A DNA stretch of 16,469 bases from Candidatus Woesearchaeota archaeon (GTDB lineage Archaea > Nanoarchaeota > Nanoarchaeia > Woesearchaeales > JAGVZT01): assembly GCA_017608295.1 (NCBI GenBank), contig JAFCGF010000041.1, positions 1-16,469 on the forward strand. The letters run 5' to 3'. Below are positions 1-8,471 of the stretch, one piece after another. The notes under the pieces were generated by a model. The model did no database searches. It worked only from the letters and a program-made list of their open reading frames with translations, and had not been told where the DNA came from. The translations under genes were made by a program, and so were the position numbers. Position 1 is the first letter of the stretch; each line of letters starts with the position of its first letter.

Positions 1-229
1 ACCATTGGTAATATTTCCGGAAACATTATATGGTAAATTAGTATCCCCTATCCCGTCTCCGGCAGCGCCTCCGCCACTTCCATCATCTGCACCACCATAA
101 TCATGCCAGAAGTTACCGCTCATACAGTTTCCGCCGAGTATATTAGTCTGTCCTCCGCAAGCATAAGTTAGATTCCAATAATTAGTGCCGCTATCAAATG
201 CGTTAAGAGTGTTATTGAAATAATTATTC
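1..229 (-). repeat. Linker duplicated at DNA level, copy 1 (partner 5424-5655)
   Basis: Positions 1-185 align with 5424-5608 without a gap and with few substitutions, including identical runs of 27 nt (121-147 with 5544-5570) and 21 nt. After a one-codon indel the similarity continues to about 229. The encoded segment is the NosD end linker carrying YACGGQTNILGGNCM, NFWHDY, ADDGSGG and DGIGDT. Confidence 0.85.
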
Positions 230-2553
230 CAGAAAAAATTGTTACTGCTAGCTGCAGCTAATACTCCGTAGAGATTTGAGCGTATATTGCTCCCAGTTAT
301 ATTATTCTTATTAGAACTAACAAAATAAACTCCAGTGAGATTATTTGAATTAAAGGTGCTATTTGAAATTACATTACTCAAACACGAAGATAAAATAGCA
401 CCCATATAATTATTCGAAGAATTTACTTCATTAATAGTTGCATTATCTGTACTCACTATGAATAATCCATTATTATATAGAGTATCTGAGCCAATAATCG
501 TTACATTTGAAACATTTGAATTATCTGCATTACAAAGAATGAGTTGTGATAATGTTTTATTCCCTATTACGCTTGAAGACTTATAAAATTCAATCGGCCT
601 CCCTCCCGATCCAGTGTTGTTTTCTATAGTTACATAACTACAAAGTGCTGCAGGTAAACTAAATACATTTATATCGTACTGAGTATTCTCTTGTATAGTA
701 TTATTTGAAATGGTTAGACTGCCAGATAATATCTCCACCCCATTCGCGTTAAAACTTATATTATTCCCAGTAATATTATGATTCGAGAACGAGTTTACTT
801 TAACACCTGTACCCGAATTACTAAAAACAGTACTGTTGATCAGAGAATTATTTTCGGAACTAGATCCGAGATCGATGCCGATCGGATTGAAATTTGCAGT
901 AATATTTATTAAGGTCATATTAATGGAATCAGAATCAACTCCGGACTGATTGTTTGAATTAAAGATGCTATCTCGTACAATAGTGTTATTAGAACCGTCA
1001 AGTAGTAATAATCCGTCTAAATTGTTAGAAGAATTTATTGCAGTTAAATTAGCATTCCTTGTAGAATAGATTATTACTCCATTATTTTGTATGCTATCTG
1101 AACCGCTAACAGTTACTCTGGAGATATTAGAACCATGCGCGTTACAGAGTATTAGCTCGGATGCAATTGCATCTGCTAGAATTGTACTAGAATTATAGAA
1201 GAATATTGGTCGTCCGCCTGAACCTGTGTTGTTTTCTATTCGGTTATTGCAGCGAGCAGGAGTCTGATGTAAATAAATATCATACGCGGAGTTCTCTTGA
1301 AAAGTATTGTTTACTATGATATTGCGGGAGGAAGATAAATATATTCCATATCCATTACTTGAATTAATTGTATTATTAATTAGTATATTATCATCACCTG
1401 CGATTGAAATACCTGCATTGGCGCTAGAATTAGAAATTATATTTCCAATTAATGTATTATTATTAGCATAATTAAGAAATTGGATGGGCGAATTGTAAAA
1501 AGTACTATTGGCAATAATATTATTATCACTATTACCTGACATAAAAAGACCCATATTTCCGGCGTCGTCTGCAGTGATATTTATCAGTCGGTTATATTTA
1601 CTATCGTCAATCATTAGACCATCATAATTACCAGATGTATTGATAAGAGTTAGATTTGAATAATCCGTCCATTCCATACAGACACCGTTATTATCCAGAG
1701 AATCAGAGCCCCAAACCGTTACGTTTATTATACTTGAGTTATCCGCATTACAAAGAATTAGTTCCGAAATCGTTTGGTTCTGTAGATTAACACTATAATT
1801 ATAATATCTAATAGGTCTTCCTCCAGAACCAGTTACATTTGTAAAATTATTATTGCAATCAGTTTCACCACCACCAGCATAAACTCTAACATCCATTTGA
1901 ATATTTTCGTAAGAGCTAACATTATTGATAAGTAGCCCCGGTGAGCTTGATATTCTTATACCTTCAGTAAAATTAGTAATTGAACAGTTTCTAATAGTGA
2001 TGTTAGTTTTACTATCTACCTCGATACCATAACCAGAGGTAGAGCCATTACCAGTTAAAGTATATCCCTTACAATCAACAATTCTATCTGAAACATTAAT
2101 ATCAATACAGGAGCTATTTGATTGTATATTTGTAGTGAGATTAATTTGAATACACGAAGCATTGTTCAATTTATCGATACAATCAGTACAATTAGAGCAT
2201 AGACAAGATGACGGTGTTGCCATAACCTGCAAATCACCTGCAGTCGCCAACGGTTCCTCCTCAGATAGAATAGGTTCCTCAACAGTTTCTAGCTCGGGAG
2301 TTTCAACAGCGGTTTCCTCCGACGGAGCAGGAGACTCAATAACCTCTGGCTCAGACTCTTCAATAACTTCAGGAATTGATAACTCAGAACTAACATTCTC
2401 TTCAACAACAGGCATAATACTAAATGAAGCTAAACCCGTAATCAAATTCCCAGAAAGTTTTGGCGGAGAAATTAAAACTACGCTAATAATTGCTATAGCT
2501 ATAATTAAAATAAATAAAGTTCTAGCGATACGTCTATTTGCTTCTCTTATCAT
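1..2553 (-). CDS. Partial NosD-type beta-helix surface protein (C-terminus beyond window)
   Basis: An uninterrupted frame of 851 codons runs off the left edge; I checked every codon and found no stop. The only in-frame ATG below the upstream stop (TAA at 2577-2575) is at 2553, with an SD-like AGAGGT 3 nt before it. Residues 1-11 are basic and 12-29 form a membrane anchor. An ITGLASFSIMP motif (38-48) follows, then a Glu/Pro-rich linker (about 51-101) and a Cys-rich entry motif C-x-C-x2-C-x2-C (117-125). The rest is an Asn/Ser-rich parallel beta-helix of NosD/periplasmic copper-binding-repeat type. It holds three copies of a superrepeat containing GSGGRPI and LILCNA, and ends in the family's NFWHDY...DGIGDT linker. 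It is a paralogue of the beta-helix part of the 1919-aa protein but lacks the propeller. It is probably a glycosylated surface protein; no enzymatic residues are evident. Ligand unknown. Confidence 0.85.
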   Translation of the reverse strand, partial: MIREANRRIARTLFILIIAIAIISVVLISPPKLSGNLITGLASFSIMPVVEENVSSELSIPEVIEESEPEVIESPAPSEETAVETPELETVEEPILSEEEPLATAGDLQVMATPSSCLCSNCTDCIDKLNNASCIQINLTTNIQSNSSCIDINVSDRIVDCKGYTLTGNGSTSGYGIEVDSKTNITIRNCSITNFTEGIRISSSPGLLINNVSSYENIQMDVRVYAGGGETDCNNNFTNVTGSGGRPIRYYNYSVNLQNQTISELILCNADNSSIINVTVWGSDSLDNNGVCMEWTDYSNLTLINTSGNYDGLMIDDSKYNRLINITADDAGNMGLFMSGNSDNNIIANSTFYNSPIQFLNYANNNTLIGNIISNSSANAGISIAGDDNILINNTINSSNGYGIYLSSSRNIIVNNTFQENSAYDIYLHQTPARCNNRIENNTGSGGRPIFFYNSSTILADAIASELILCNAHGSNISRVTVSGSDSIQNNGVIIYSTRNANLTAINSSNNLDGLLLLDGSNNTIVRDSIFNSNNQSGVDSDSINMTLINITANFNPIGIDLGSSSENNSLINSTVFSNSGTGVKVNSFSNHNITGNNISFNANGVEILSGSLTISNNTIQENTQYDINVFSLPAALCSYVTIENNTGSGGRPIEFYKSSSVIGNKTLSQLILCNADNSNVSNVTIIGSDTLYNNGLFIVSTDNATINEVNSSNNYMGAILSSCLSNVISNSTFNSNNLTGVYFVSSNKNNITGSNIRSNLYGVLAAASSNNFFWNNYFNNTLNAFDSGTNYWNLTYACGGQTNILGGNCMSGNFWHDYGGADDGSGGGAAGDGIGDTNLPYNVSGNITNG
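445..1860 (-). repeat. Three NosD superrepeats with paired cysteines (partial gene)
   Basis: These are the same superrepeat as in the neighbouring 1919-aa protein. The first Cys codons are at 1855, 1249 and 640, and the LILC Cys codons at 1750, 1144 and 532, again 36-37 residues apart. The unit repeats about every 200 residues. Between the conserved blocks lie ordinary, variable beta-helix rungs rich in NNT and NSS. Confidence 0.8.
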
Positions 2554-2574
2554 CCTACCTCTGACTAGTTTTAG

Positions 2575-2585
2575 TTATATATTAA
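2575..2585 (-). promoter_or_regulatory. Candidate archaeal TATA box for the partial NosD gene
   Basis: On the minus strand the sequence reads TTAATATATAA, centred about 27 nt upstream of the ATG at 2553. Archaeal TATA boxes sit about 25 nt before the transcription start, so the transcript would begin at or only a few bases before the start codon. The gene therefore seems to have its own promoter instead of being read through from the upstream operon. Confidence 0.5.
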
Positions 2586-2673
2586 CAAATAATCTGCGCT
2601 AGTACTAAATACTTTCTATTCAAATTACTCCCGATCAAGGCGCATATAGCGTTAAGTAAAAGCAATTTGAATT

Positions 2674-2698
2674 CTCGGAACTCATCGAGAGTTCCGAG
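2674..2698 (-). terminator. Perfect 10-bp hairpin after the surface-protein operon
   Basis: CTCGGAACTC and its exact reverse complement GAGTTCCGAG flank a 5-nt loop, 14 nt beyond the TAG of the 1919-aa gene. Downstream on the minus strand comes only a modest T-containing stretch (AATTCAAATTGCTTTTAC). Archaeal termination depends mainly on T-tracts, so this may be a terminator, an RNA 3'-end stabiliser or a processing site. It lies within the 158-nt gap (2554-2711), where I see no gene. Confidence 0.5.
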
Positions 2699-2711
2699 TT
2701 ACCAAGAATAG

Positions 2712-5700
2712 CTACTTCATAGGCGGTGTAGCTTTAAGTTTTTGTATTGCATCACTAATTTGCTGCTCAGTCCAGCCCGACTTAACTAGTGCAGATTTTA
2801 TGATCTCGAAAGAATATCCTTTTGCCATATTCTCCTGAATGTAATTTGCTAGTTTATCTAGCTTAGAGCTGGATTTCCGTTTTTTTAATAATCTGAAAAG
2901 TAAGAACAGAATAAGTGCAATAATTGCTCCGATAATGCCAATTATCGCCAAGATCGAGAACTCTGCTTCACGTTCTGAAGGCGGCTGGTCTTCCCCTAAA
3001 AATACTGTTTCTTCGGGCGGAATCGCTTTAGCTGGCTCAGGAACGACGGTTCTTGCTTCGGGTTCTTCAATAAATCCCCTACGCTGGCGAGTAGTTGCTG
3101 ATGAAGATATTGTGAAAGTCCGAGTCTCAGAGGAGTTCTGATTACCAGCAATATCCGTGCAATTAACATACCAAGTATAAGCATCATTCGTGAGACCGGT
3201 TCGCATGAAAGTTAACTCAGTATTGTTCCAAATTGTAGTCTCAGTCTGTTCCAGATTATCATTAAGAATAAATGAACAACTAGCTATATCCAAGTTATCC
3301 GTAGCTGAGTAACCCAAAGTCAGATATGCAGTAGTGCTAACATATCCGCTCGCTGGAGTTGTAAGAGACACTTTCGGAGCAGTATTATCTATATAAATAG
3401 TAATCATCTCGCTAGCATTCTGATTACCATCATTATCTGACGCGTTGATAGTCAGATTGTAATATCCGTCAGATAACAATGATGTGTTAAATGTTGCATT
3501 GAAATGAGTCGCTGTGTTGTTGGTCATATTTGTCCAAGAGGTTTGATTTCCTAGCGAATTTGATAGCCAGTAATAAACTGCAGCAGAATTAACTCCGCTG
3601 TTATCGATCACCGTAGCGTTAATTAATATGCTACTTCTAACTATCGCGCTATTAATTGGTGCAAGTATAGTGACATTTGGGGGATTGCTATCCGCACCTG
3701 CGCTCAGATTCCCCATTGGAGCAAAGATACTAAATGTAGAAATATTAGCCCAGACGTAGTTGCTAGCTTCGCTTTGTCCGTAAGGTTGCTCGGTTTGCGA
3801 CCAAGAAGCACCACTAGCGTTCCAGATTCTTATGGAAGACTCTGGGAATCCAACGATGTCTGAGTCTTTGTAGTTGAAAGAGAGATTTATCCAGCTACCA
3901 ACAGCACTTAAATTTGATACATTCAGATAATAACTGAGGTTTCTGTAATTATTTGGATCATTTGCGGGAGATACTGCGAAGTCTAAAGAATAGTTAACAC
4001 CAATAGCAGATATGTTGGTTCCATTTAGAATCAAGTTTTGTATATTATTACCACTACCACTAAGCGTATCTGCAAAATCTATTTGGCTAGAGTTCTCAAC
4101 ATAATTATTAACGAAGGTATTATTATAACTAGAGATTAAATATATTCCATAACTACTTGAAGATATATTGTTTCCCGAAAAATAACCCTCCTTAGAACTC
4201 ATAGAAAGACCTAAACTAAAAATACCTCCAAGTATCGTATTATTAATTACTGAAACATTCACACTATCTTGAATAATTAATCCATTTGCTGAGGAATTAG
4301 AACTAATGTCATTACTGATTATCGAATTATTGCTGCCCGTAAGAATAAGAATTCCAAAGTAAGGATTTCCAAGAGCAGTATTATTAATCAGACTATTAAA
4401 GGATCCGCCATATATAAGTATACCCGCATCGCTAGAGTCATCACCATTATACTTAGCTATATTATTTGTTAAATTATTATAAGAACTAGAGAGTAGCTCA
4501 AATCCGCCCTCAGTACTAATATTATTAGCGATACAACTATCAATTATATTATAAGAACTATTAGTAAAATAGAATCCATAAGCTGTATCCGATGCGTTTA
4601 CACTTGTAAGATTCGCATTATCCGTTAAGTGTACAAATACACCATTATTTTGTACTGAGCTTGAACCAGTTATAGTTACATTAGTTATATTCGAATTATC
4701 TGCATTACAAAGGATAAGCTCGGAGATTGTTTCATTTGCAAGGTTTACAGAGGAATTGTAGTATCTAATCGGTCGATTGCCCGAACCGATATTGCTCTCA
4801 ATTATATTACTACAATCAATGTCTGCAGAGTAGTGGAAACCTATGAAAAGATCTGAATAACTATTCTCTTGGAGAGTATTATTTGTAATTGTATTATTAG
4901 AACTATTAGATAGGAAAATACCACATTTCTCATTAGAATTCGCTGTATTATTAATTATACTATTATTGTATGAACCACTAAGGAAAACACCATGACCACC
5001 TGCAGAACTCATCCACAATAAAGTGTTATTGATTATAGTATTATTATACACTTTATCAAACTGAATTCCATACCAAGAGTTATTGTAAATAGTGTTATTA
5101 ATTAGAGTATTCTGATTACTACTGCTATCAAGATGTATTCCAACTAAGAAATTAGTAATGTTACAGTTCCTTATTGTATTATTATTATCCCCGCTCAAAT
5201 ATATTCCATAACTAATCCCGCTACCATTAATTTCATATCCTTTGCAGTCAAAGGTCTTATTGCCTGTCGGCCAGGTAATACAAGTACCTGCAGCATTTAT
5301 GCTCTGAGTTAGATTAACTTGCGTACAAGCTGCATCTGATAAATTATTCTGACAAGAAATGCAGCTATCGCATTGGCAATTTGCTAATCCACCAGCAACC
5401 TGCATCAGCGGCAAATAGTCTCCACCATTGGTAATATTTCCAGAAACATTATAAGGTAAATCAGTATCCCCAATACCATCTGCCGCAACTCTTCCGCCGC
5501 TTCCATCATCTGCACCACTATAATCATGCCAAAAGTTACCACCCATACAGTTTCCGCCGAGTATATTAGTTTGTCCTCCGCAAGCATAAGTTGTATTCCA
5601 GTAGTTAGTACTTGCCGTATCTCTAGCGTTAAGGGTATTATTGAGATAATTATTATATATAGAATTATTACTATTGGCGCCCTGGAAAGTTATTCCAACA

Positions 5701-8471
5701 GCACTATTGAGAGTAATATTATTATTTACAATTGTATTACCTGTTAACGTTAAAGGAGATGCGGAACCAACACCAAAAAAACCCACCAAATTCGAGTTCA
5801 AATTATTATTCATTACAGTATTATTATTACTAAACAGCAGATAGACACCTACATAATTATCTGAGGAATTTATGTTAGAGATATTAGAGTAATTAGTTAG
5901 CCCAATATATAATCCATTATTATCTAGAGACTCTGACCCGCTAATAGTTACATTGGTTATATTAGAATAATCTGCATTACAGAGTATAAGCTCTGAAAAT
6001 GTCTGGTTTCCCAAATTAATCGAGGAATTGTAGTATCTTATATCTCTATTTCCAGAGCCGGTCGTATTTTCGATCACATTATTACATTGATTAGCGAAGA
6101 CGGCTATTACATATATATCATAATAGTCATTTTCCTGAGCGGTATTGTTTTGTAACGTATTAAAATACGTTGTCTCTATCCAGAAGCCATAGTCATTGTA
6201 GCTCGCGTTATTATACACTAAAAGATTACCGCCTAGGGATTCATCTATCTCTATTCCGCGCGTATTGTAAGCTACAGTATTATTTAGTAATGTACAATTT
6301 CCAGAACTCGACCCCAATTCTATACCATATAAGTTCGAATTCGCAGTGTTGTTAATTAGAGTTATATTATCATCATCAAGAAGTATACCTGATTTGTTAT
6401 TATAATTAAAGACACTATTAGTAATCATATTATTATTACTTGTATCTGAAACTAACCCATAATAGTTATTAGAAGAGTTTATTCTTGTAAAATTAGAATA
6501 ATCAGTTAAATGAATAATAATACCATTGTTCTGTTTAGTATCTGAACCCATTACAGTTATATTCGTAAGATTTGAATAATCTGCATTACATAATATAAGT
6601 TCTGAAATATTTGAAGTATTTGCTAAGTTAACGCTAGTATTATAGAATAAAATAGGGCGCCCCGCCGATCCATTAACATTATTAATAATCGTATTGCAAG
6701 CACTTGATGTAATCCAGATATCCAATATTAAGCTCTCCTGTGTCGTTACGTTTTCGATAACAGTTAATGACCCACTAATCTGAAGATTTGTTGAGAAATT
6801 AATAATACTACAATTAGTTATTGTGTTATTATTCTTACCGATATTAATTCCCGTTCCAGTTTCGTTTCCAATTATAGCATAACCCTTACAGTCAAGAGTT
6901 TTATTAGAGAAGTTTATTGGATCGTTTATACAAGTGCCATTAACCAGTATATCCTGACTTAAAGTAACTGTAGCACAAGTAGCATTATTAAGATCACTTT
7001 CACAATCAGAGCAGTTCAAGCACGAACAAGAGCCTGATCCGCCAGCAGCAACACCCTCACCGAGCTGATACAGATTACTATCTTGACTGCCAATGTATAA
7101 AAAACCCTCATATATTGTGGGGGAAGAAAAATCCACAAAAGCACCAGTAGAGAAATTAGCGATCTTCTGAGAAATATTCGAAGCATTCAACTGATAAACC
7201 TGCTTATCCCAACTCCCAATATATACAAAACCACCCGCTACAGTTGGAGAAGAATGCACAATATTACTTGTAGAGAAATTAGCGATCTTCTGAGAAATAT
7301 TAGAAGCATTCAACTGATACACTTGATTAGCATTACTACCAACATATACAAAACCACCCCATACTGCTGGAGAAGAAGCAACATTACCACCTGCGGAAAA
7401 ATTAGCAATCTTCTGAGAAATATTAGAAGCATTCAGCTGATACAACTGATCATCTTGACTTCCAATATATACGTAACCTCCAGATACTGCTGGGGAAGAG
7501 TGCACCTCCGCACCAGTAGAGAAATTAGCAATTAGTAGAGATACATTTGAGGCATTTAGTTGGTAGACCTGCTTATCCAAGCTCCCGATGTATACAAATC
7601 CGCCAGATACTGCTGGCGAAGAGTAAACAATAGTGCCGGCAGAGAAGTTAGCAATCTTCTGACTAACATTAGAAGCGTTCAGCTGATACAACTGATCACC
7701 TCCCGGAAGTCCGCTGCCAACATATACAAAACCACCAGCTACAGCTGGCGAAGAATGTACAGTACCACCGGTAGAAAAATTAGCAATCTTAAGACTAATA
7801 TTAGAAGCATTCAACTGATATAGCTGATCACCATCGAATCCAGCATATACAAACCCACCAGATACTGCTGGCGAAGACTCCGAAACAACACCCGCAGAAA
7901 TCTCAGAAATCTTCTGAGAAATATTAGAAGCATTCAGCTGATACATTTTACCGTCACCACCTTGAATATATACAAAACCACCCGATACGGCTGGAGAAGA
8001 ATCCACATCACCACCCGTTGGAAAACTAGCGAACATATTACTAATATTGCTCGGAGCTGAAGCAGTAGTATAACTGGTATGATTCAAGTTATGTCGGAAC
8101 ATAGTCCAATTAACAGAGCTTTCATCAGCCATTATCTCAAACCTCTGATCTGTAGCTATTCTTAAGGATTCCTCAACAACCGGAATACTCACCTCAGCAA
8201 CACCACCAGCATCTTCAGCAACAGGCATAATGTTAAACGCTGCTAGTCCAGTGATTCCGCTTCTTAGGACGCCAACAACGAGAATTATTGCAATTATTGC
8301 GAGAATAGAACTTACTAAGTATTTATGATTCTTATTAATCTTAAGCGGCAGAAAAGTATCTACATCTTCAACCTGAGCACCTCGAGAGATTAGGTCTGCT
8401 CGGATGCGAGCTTCAGATCGCCCTTTAGCTTTATATTTTTCTACATAATCATGCACGTCTGCTGATCTCAT
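2712..8471 (-). CDS. Giant surface protein: beta-propeller, two NosD beta-helices, Ig-like domains
   Basis: 1919 aa. Domains in order: cytoplasmic helical domain (about 7-41); TM (51-69) with an ITGLAAFNIMP motif after it; eight PQQ-like/BamB-type propeller blades (about 152-471, pitch about 41 residues); Cys-rich entry motif plus NosD beta-helix 1 (about 482-1020); a second Cys-rich motif plus beta-helix 2 (about 1028-1480); a beta-rich segment (about 1481-1590); two Ig-like domains (about 1593-1800); RQRRG and a Pro/Glu-rich stretch; TM (1838-1860); and a cytoplasmic helical domain (about 1870-1912) resembling the N-terminal one. Both ends should lie in the cytoplasm with about 1750 residues outside. 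N-x-S/T sequons are very dense. The start ATG overlaps the upstream TGA (ATGA), so translation is probably coupled. The Trp docking residues and quinoprotein catalytic residues of true PQQ enzymes are not apparent, so a structural or adhesive role is inferred. Last gene of a three-gene operon. Confidence 0.9.
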   Translation of the reverse strand: MRSADVHDYVEKYKAKGRSEARIRADLISRGAQVEDVDTFLPLKINKNHKYLVSSILAIIAIILVVGVLRSGITGLAAFNIMPVAEDAGGVAEVSIPVVEESLRIATDQRFEIMADESSVNWTMFRHNLNHTSYTTASAPSNISNMFASFPTGGDVDSSPAVSGGFVYIQGGDGKMYQLNASNISQKISEISAGVVSESSPAVSGGFVYAGFDGDQLYQLNASNISLKIANFSTGGTVHSSPAVAGGFVYVGSGLPGGDQLYQLNASNVSQKIANFSAGTIVYSSPAVSGGFVYIGSLDKQVYQLNASNVSLLIANFSTGAEVHSSPAVSGGYVYIGSQDDQLYQLNASNISQKIANFSAGGNVASSPAVWGGFVYVGSNANQVYQLNASNISQKIANFSTSNIVHSSPTVAGGFVYIGSWDKQVYQLNASNISQKIANFSTGAFVDFSSPTIYEGFLYIGSQDSNLYQLGEGVAAGGSGSCSCLNCSDCESDLNNATCATVTLSQDILVNGTCINDPINFSNKTLDCKGYAIIGNETGTGINIGKNNNTITNCSIINFSTNLQISGSLTVIENVTTQESLILDIWITSSACNTIINNVNGSAGRPILFYNTSVNLANTSNISELILCNADYSNLTNITVMGSDTKQNNGIIIHLTDYSNFTRINSSNNYYGLVSDTSNNNMITNSVFNYNNKSGILLDDDNITLINNTANSNLYGIELGSSSGNCTLLNNTVAYNTRGIEIDESLGGNLLVYNNASYNDYGFWIETTYFNTLQNNTAQENDYYDIYVIAVFANQCNNVIENTTGSGNRDIRYYNSSINLGNQTFSELILCNADYSNITNVTISGSESLDNNGLYIGLTNYSNISNINSSDNYVGVYLLFSNNNTVMNNNLNSNLVGFFGVGSASPLTLTGNTIVNNNITLNSAVGITFQGANSNNSIYNNYLNNTLNARDTASTNYWNTTYACGGQTNILGGNCMGGNFWHDYSGADDGSGGRVAADGIGDTDLPYNVSGNITNGGDYLPLMQVAGGLANCQCDSCISCQNNLSDAACTQVNLTQSINAAGTCITWPTGNKTFDCKGYEINGSGISYGIYLSGDNNNTIRNCNITNFLVGIHLDSSSNQNTLINNTIYNNSWYGIQFDKVYNNTIINNTLLWMSSAGGHGVFLSGSYNNSIINNTANSNEKCGIFLSNSSNNTITNNTLQENSYSDLFIGFHYSADIDCSNIIESNIGSGNRPIRYYNSSVNLANETISELILCNADNSNITNVTITGSSSVQNNGVFVHLTDNANLTSVNASDTAYGFYFTNSSYNIIDSCIANNISTEGGFELLSSSYNNLTNNIAKYNGDDSSDAGILIYGGSFNSLINNTALGNPYFGILILTGSNNSIISNDISSNSSANGLIIQDSVNVSVINNTILGGIFSLGLSMSSKEGYFSGNNISSSSYGIYLISSYNNTFVNNYVENSSQIDFADTLSGSGNNIQNLILNGTNISAIGVNYSLDFAVSPANDPNNYRNLSYYLNVSNLSAVGSWINLSFNYKDSDIVGFPESSIRIWNASGASWSQTEQPYGQSEASNYVWANISTFSIFAPMGNLSAGADSNPPNVTILAPINSAIVRSSILINATVIDNSGVNSAAVYYWLSNSLGNQTSWTNMTNNTATHFNATFNTSLLSDGYYNLTINASDNDGNQNASEMITIYIDNTAPKVSLTTPASGYVSTTAYLTLGYSATDNLDIASCSFILNDNLEQTETTIWNNTELTFMRTGLTNDAYTWYVNCTDIAGNQNSSETRTFTISSSATTRQRRGFIEEPEARTVVPEPAKAIPPEETVFLGEDQPPSEREAEFSILAIIGIIGAIIALILFLLFRLLKKRKSSSKLDKLANYIQENMAKGYSFEIIKSALVKSGWTEQQISDAIQKLKATPPMK
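4615..6700 (-). repeat. Three NosD superrepeats with paired cysteines (1919-aa protein)
   Basis: Three blocks share the order C-N/S-N, GSG-x-RPI-x-YYNSS, SELILCNAD, SNITNVTI-x-GS, NNG, INSS. The first Cys codons are at 6696, 6084 and 4812; the LILC Cys codons are at 6588, 5979 and 4707 (lower coordinate of each codon). The two cysteines are 36-37 residues apart in every copy. The first two blocks are about 200 residues apart; the third belongs to the second beta-helix. One copy has RDI in place of RPI. Confidence 0.8.
5424..5655 (-). repeat. Linker duplicated at DNA level, copy 2 (partner 1-229)
   Basis: This is the second copy of the linker, lying inside the 1919-aa gene between beta-helix 1 and the Cys-rich entry motif of beta-helix 2. 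The partner gene leaves the window inside the same linker, so it may continue into a second beta-helix as this protein does. The flanking beta-helix rungs are clearly less similar between the two genes. Confidence 0.85.
7059..8018 (-). repeat. Eight tandem PQQ-like propeller blades
   Basis: Eight protein repeats of about 41 residues (one of 44) follow the pattern SSPAVSGGFVYIGS, then a variable turn, then YQLNASNIS, then KIANFS. The Asn after YQL falls at residues 180, 221, 265, 306, 347, 388 and 429; blade 8 ends YQLGEG instead. The near-identical wording makes the DNA a direct repeat of about 123 nt, which suggests recent blade duplication. Eight blades would close one propeller. Confidence 0.85.

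Noticed and set aside
1..2553. Reading the NosD-like proteins as true NosD copper-insertion factors
   Set aside because: There are no nos genes nearby and no Cu-site motif; the similarity is to the shared beta-helix repeat, which is widespread in surface proteins.
2162..2602. Plus-strand open frame with Ser-rich translation
   Set aside because: It lies antisense to the stop-free minus-strand NosD gene and its promoter; the translation is low-complexity mirror sequence of the acidic linker.
7254..7823. Two plus-strand open frames with internally repeated translations
   Set aside because: They are antisense shadows of the propeller blades; their repetition comes from the blade repeats on the minus strand.
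7059..8018. Regular direct repeats resembling a CRISPR array
   Set aside because: The repeats are about 123 nt apart, in frame and protein-coding, with divergence at codon level and no short palindromic repeat/spacer structure or cas genes.
7059..8018. PQQ-dependent dehydrogenase activity for the propeller
   Set aside because: The blades match the PQQ-like fold pattern only; no quinoprotein catalytic or metal-binding residues could be pointed to, and the docking Trp is missing.
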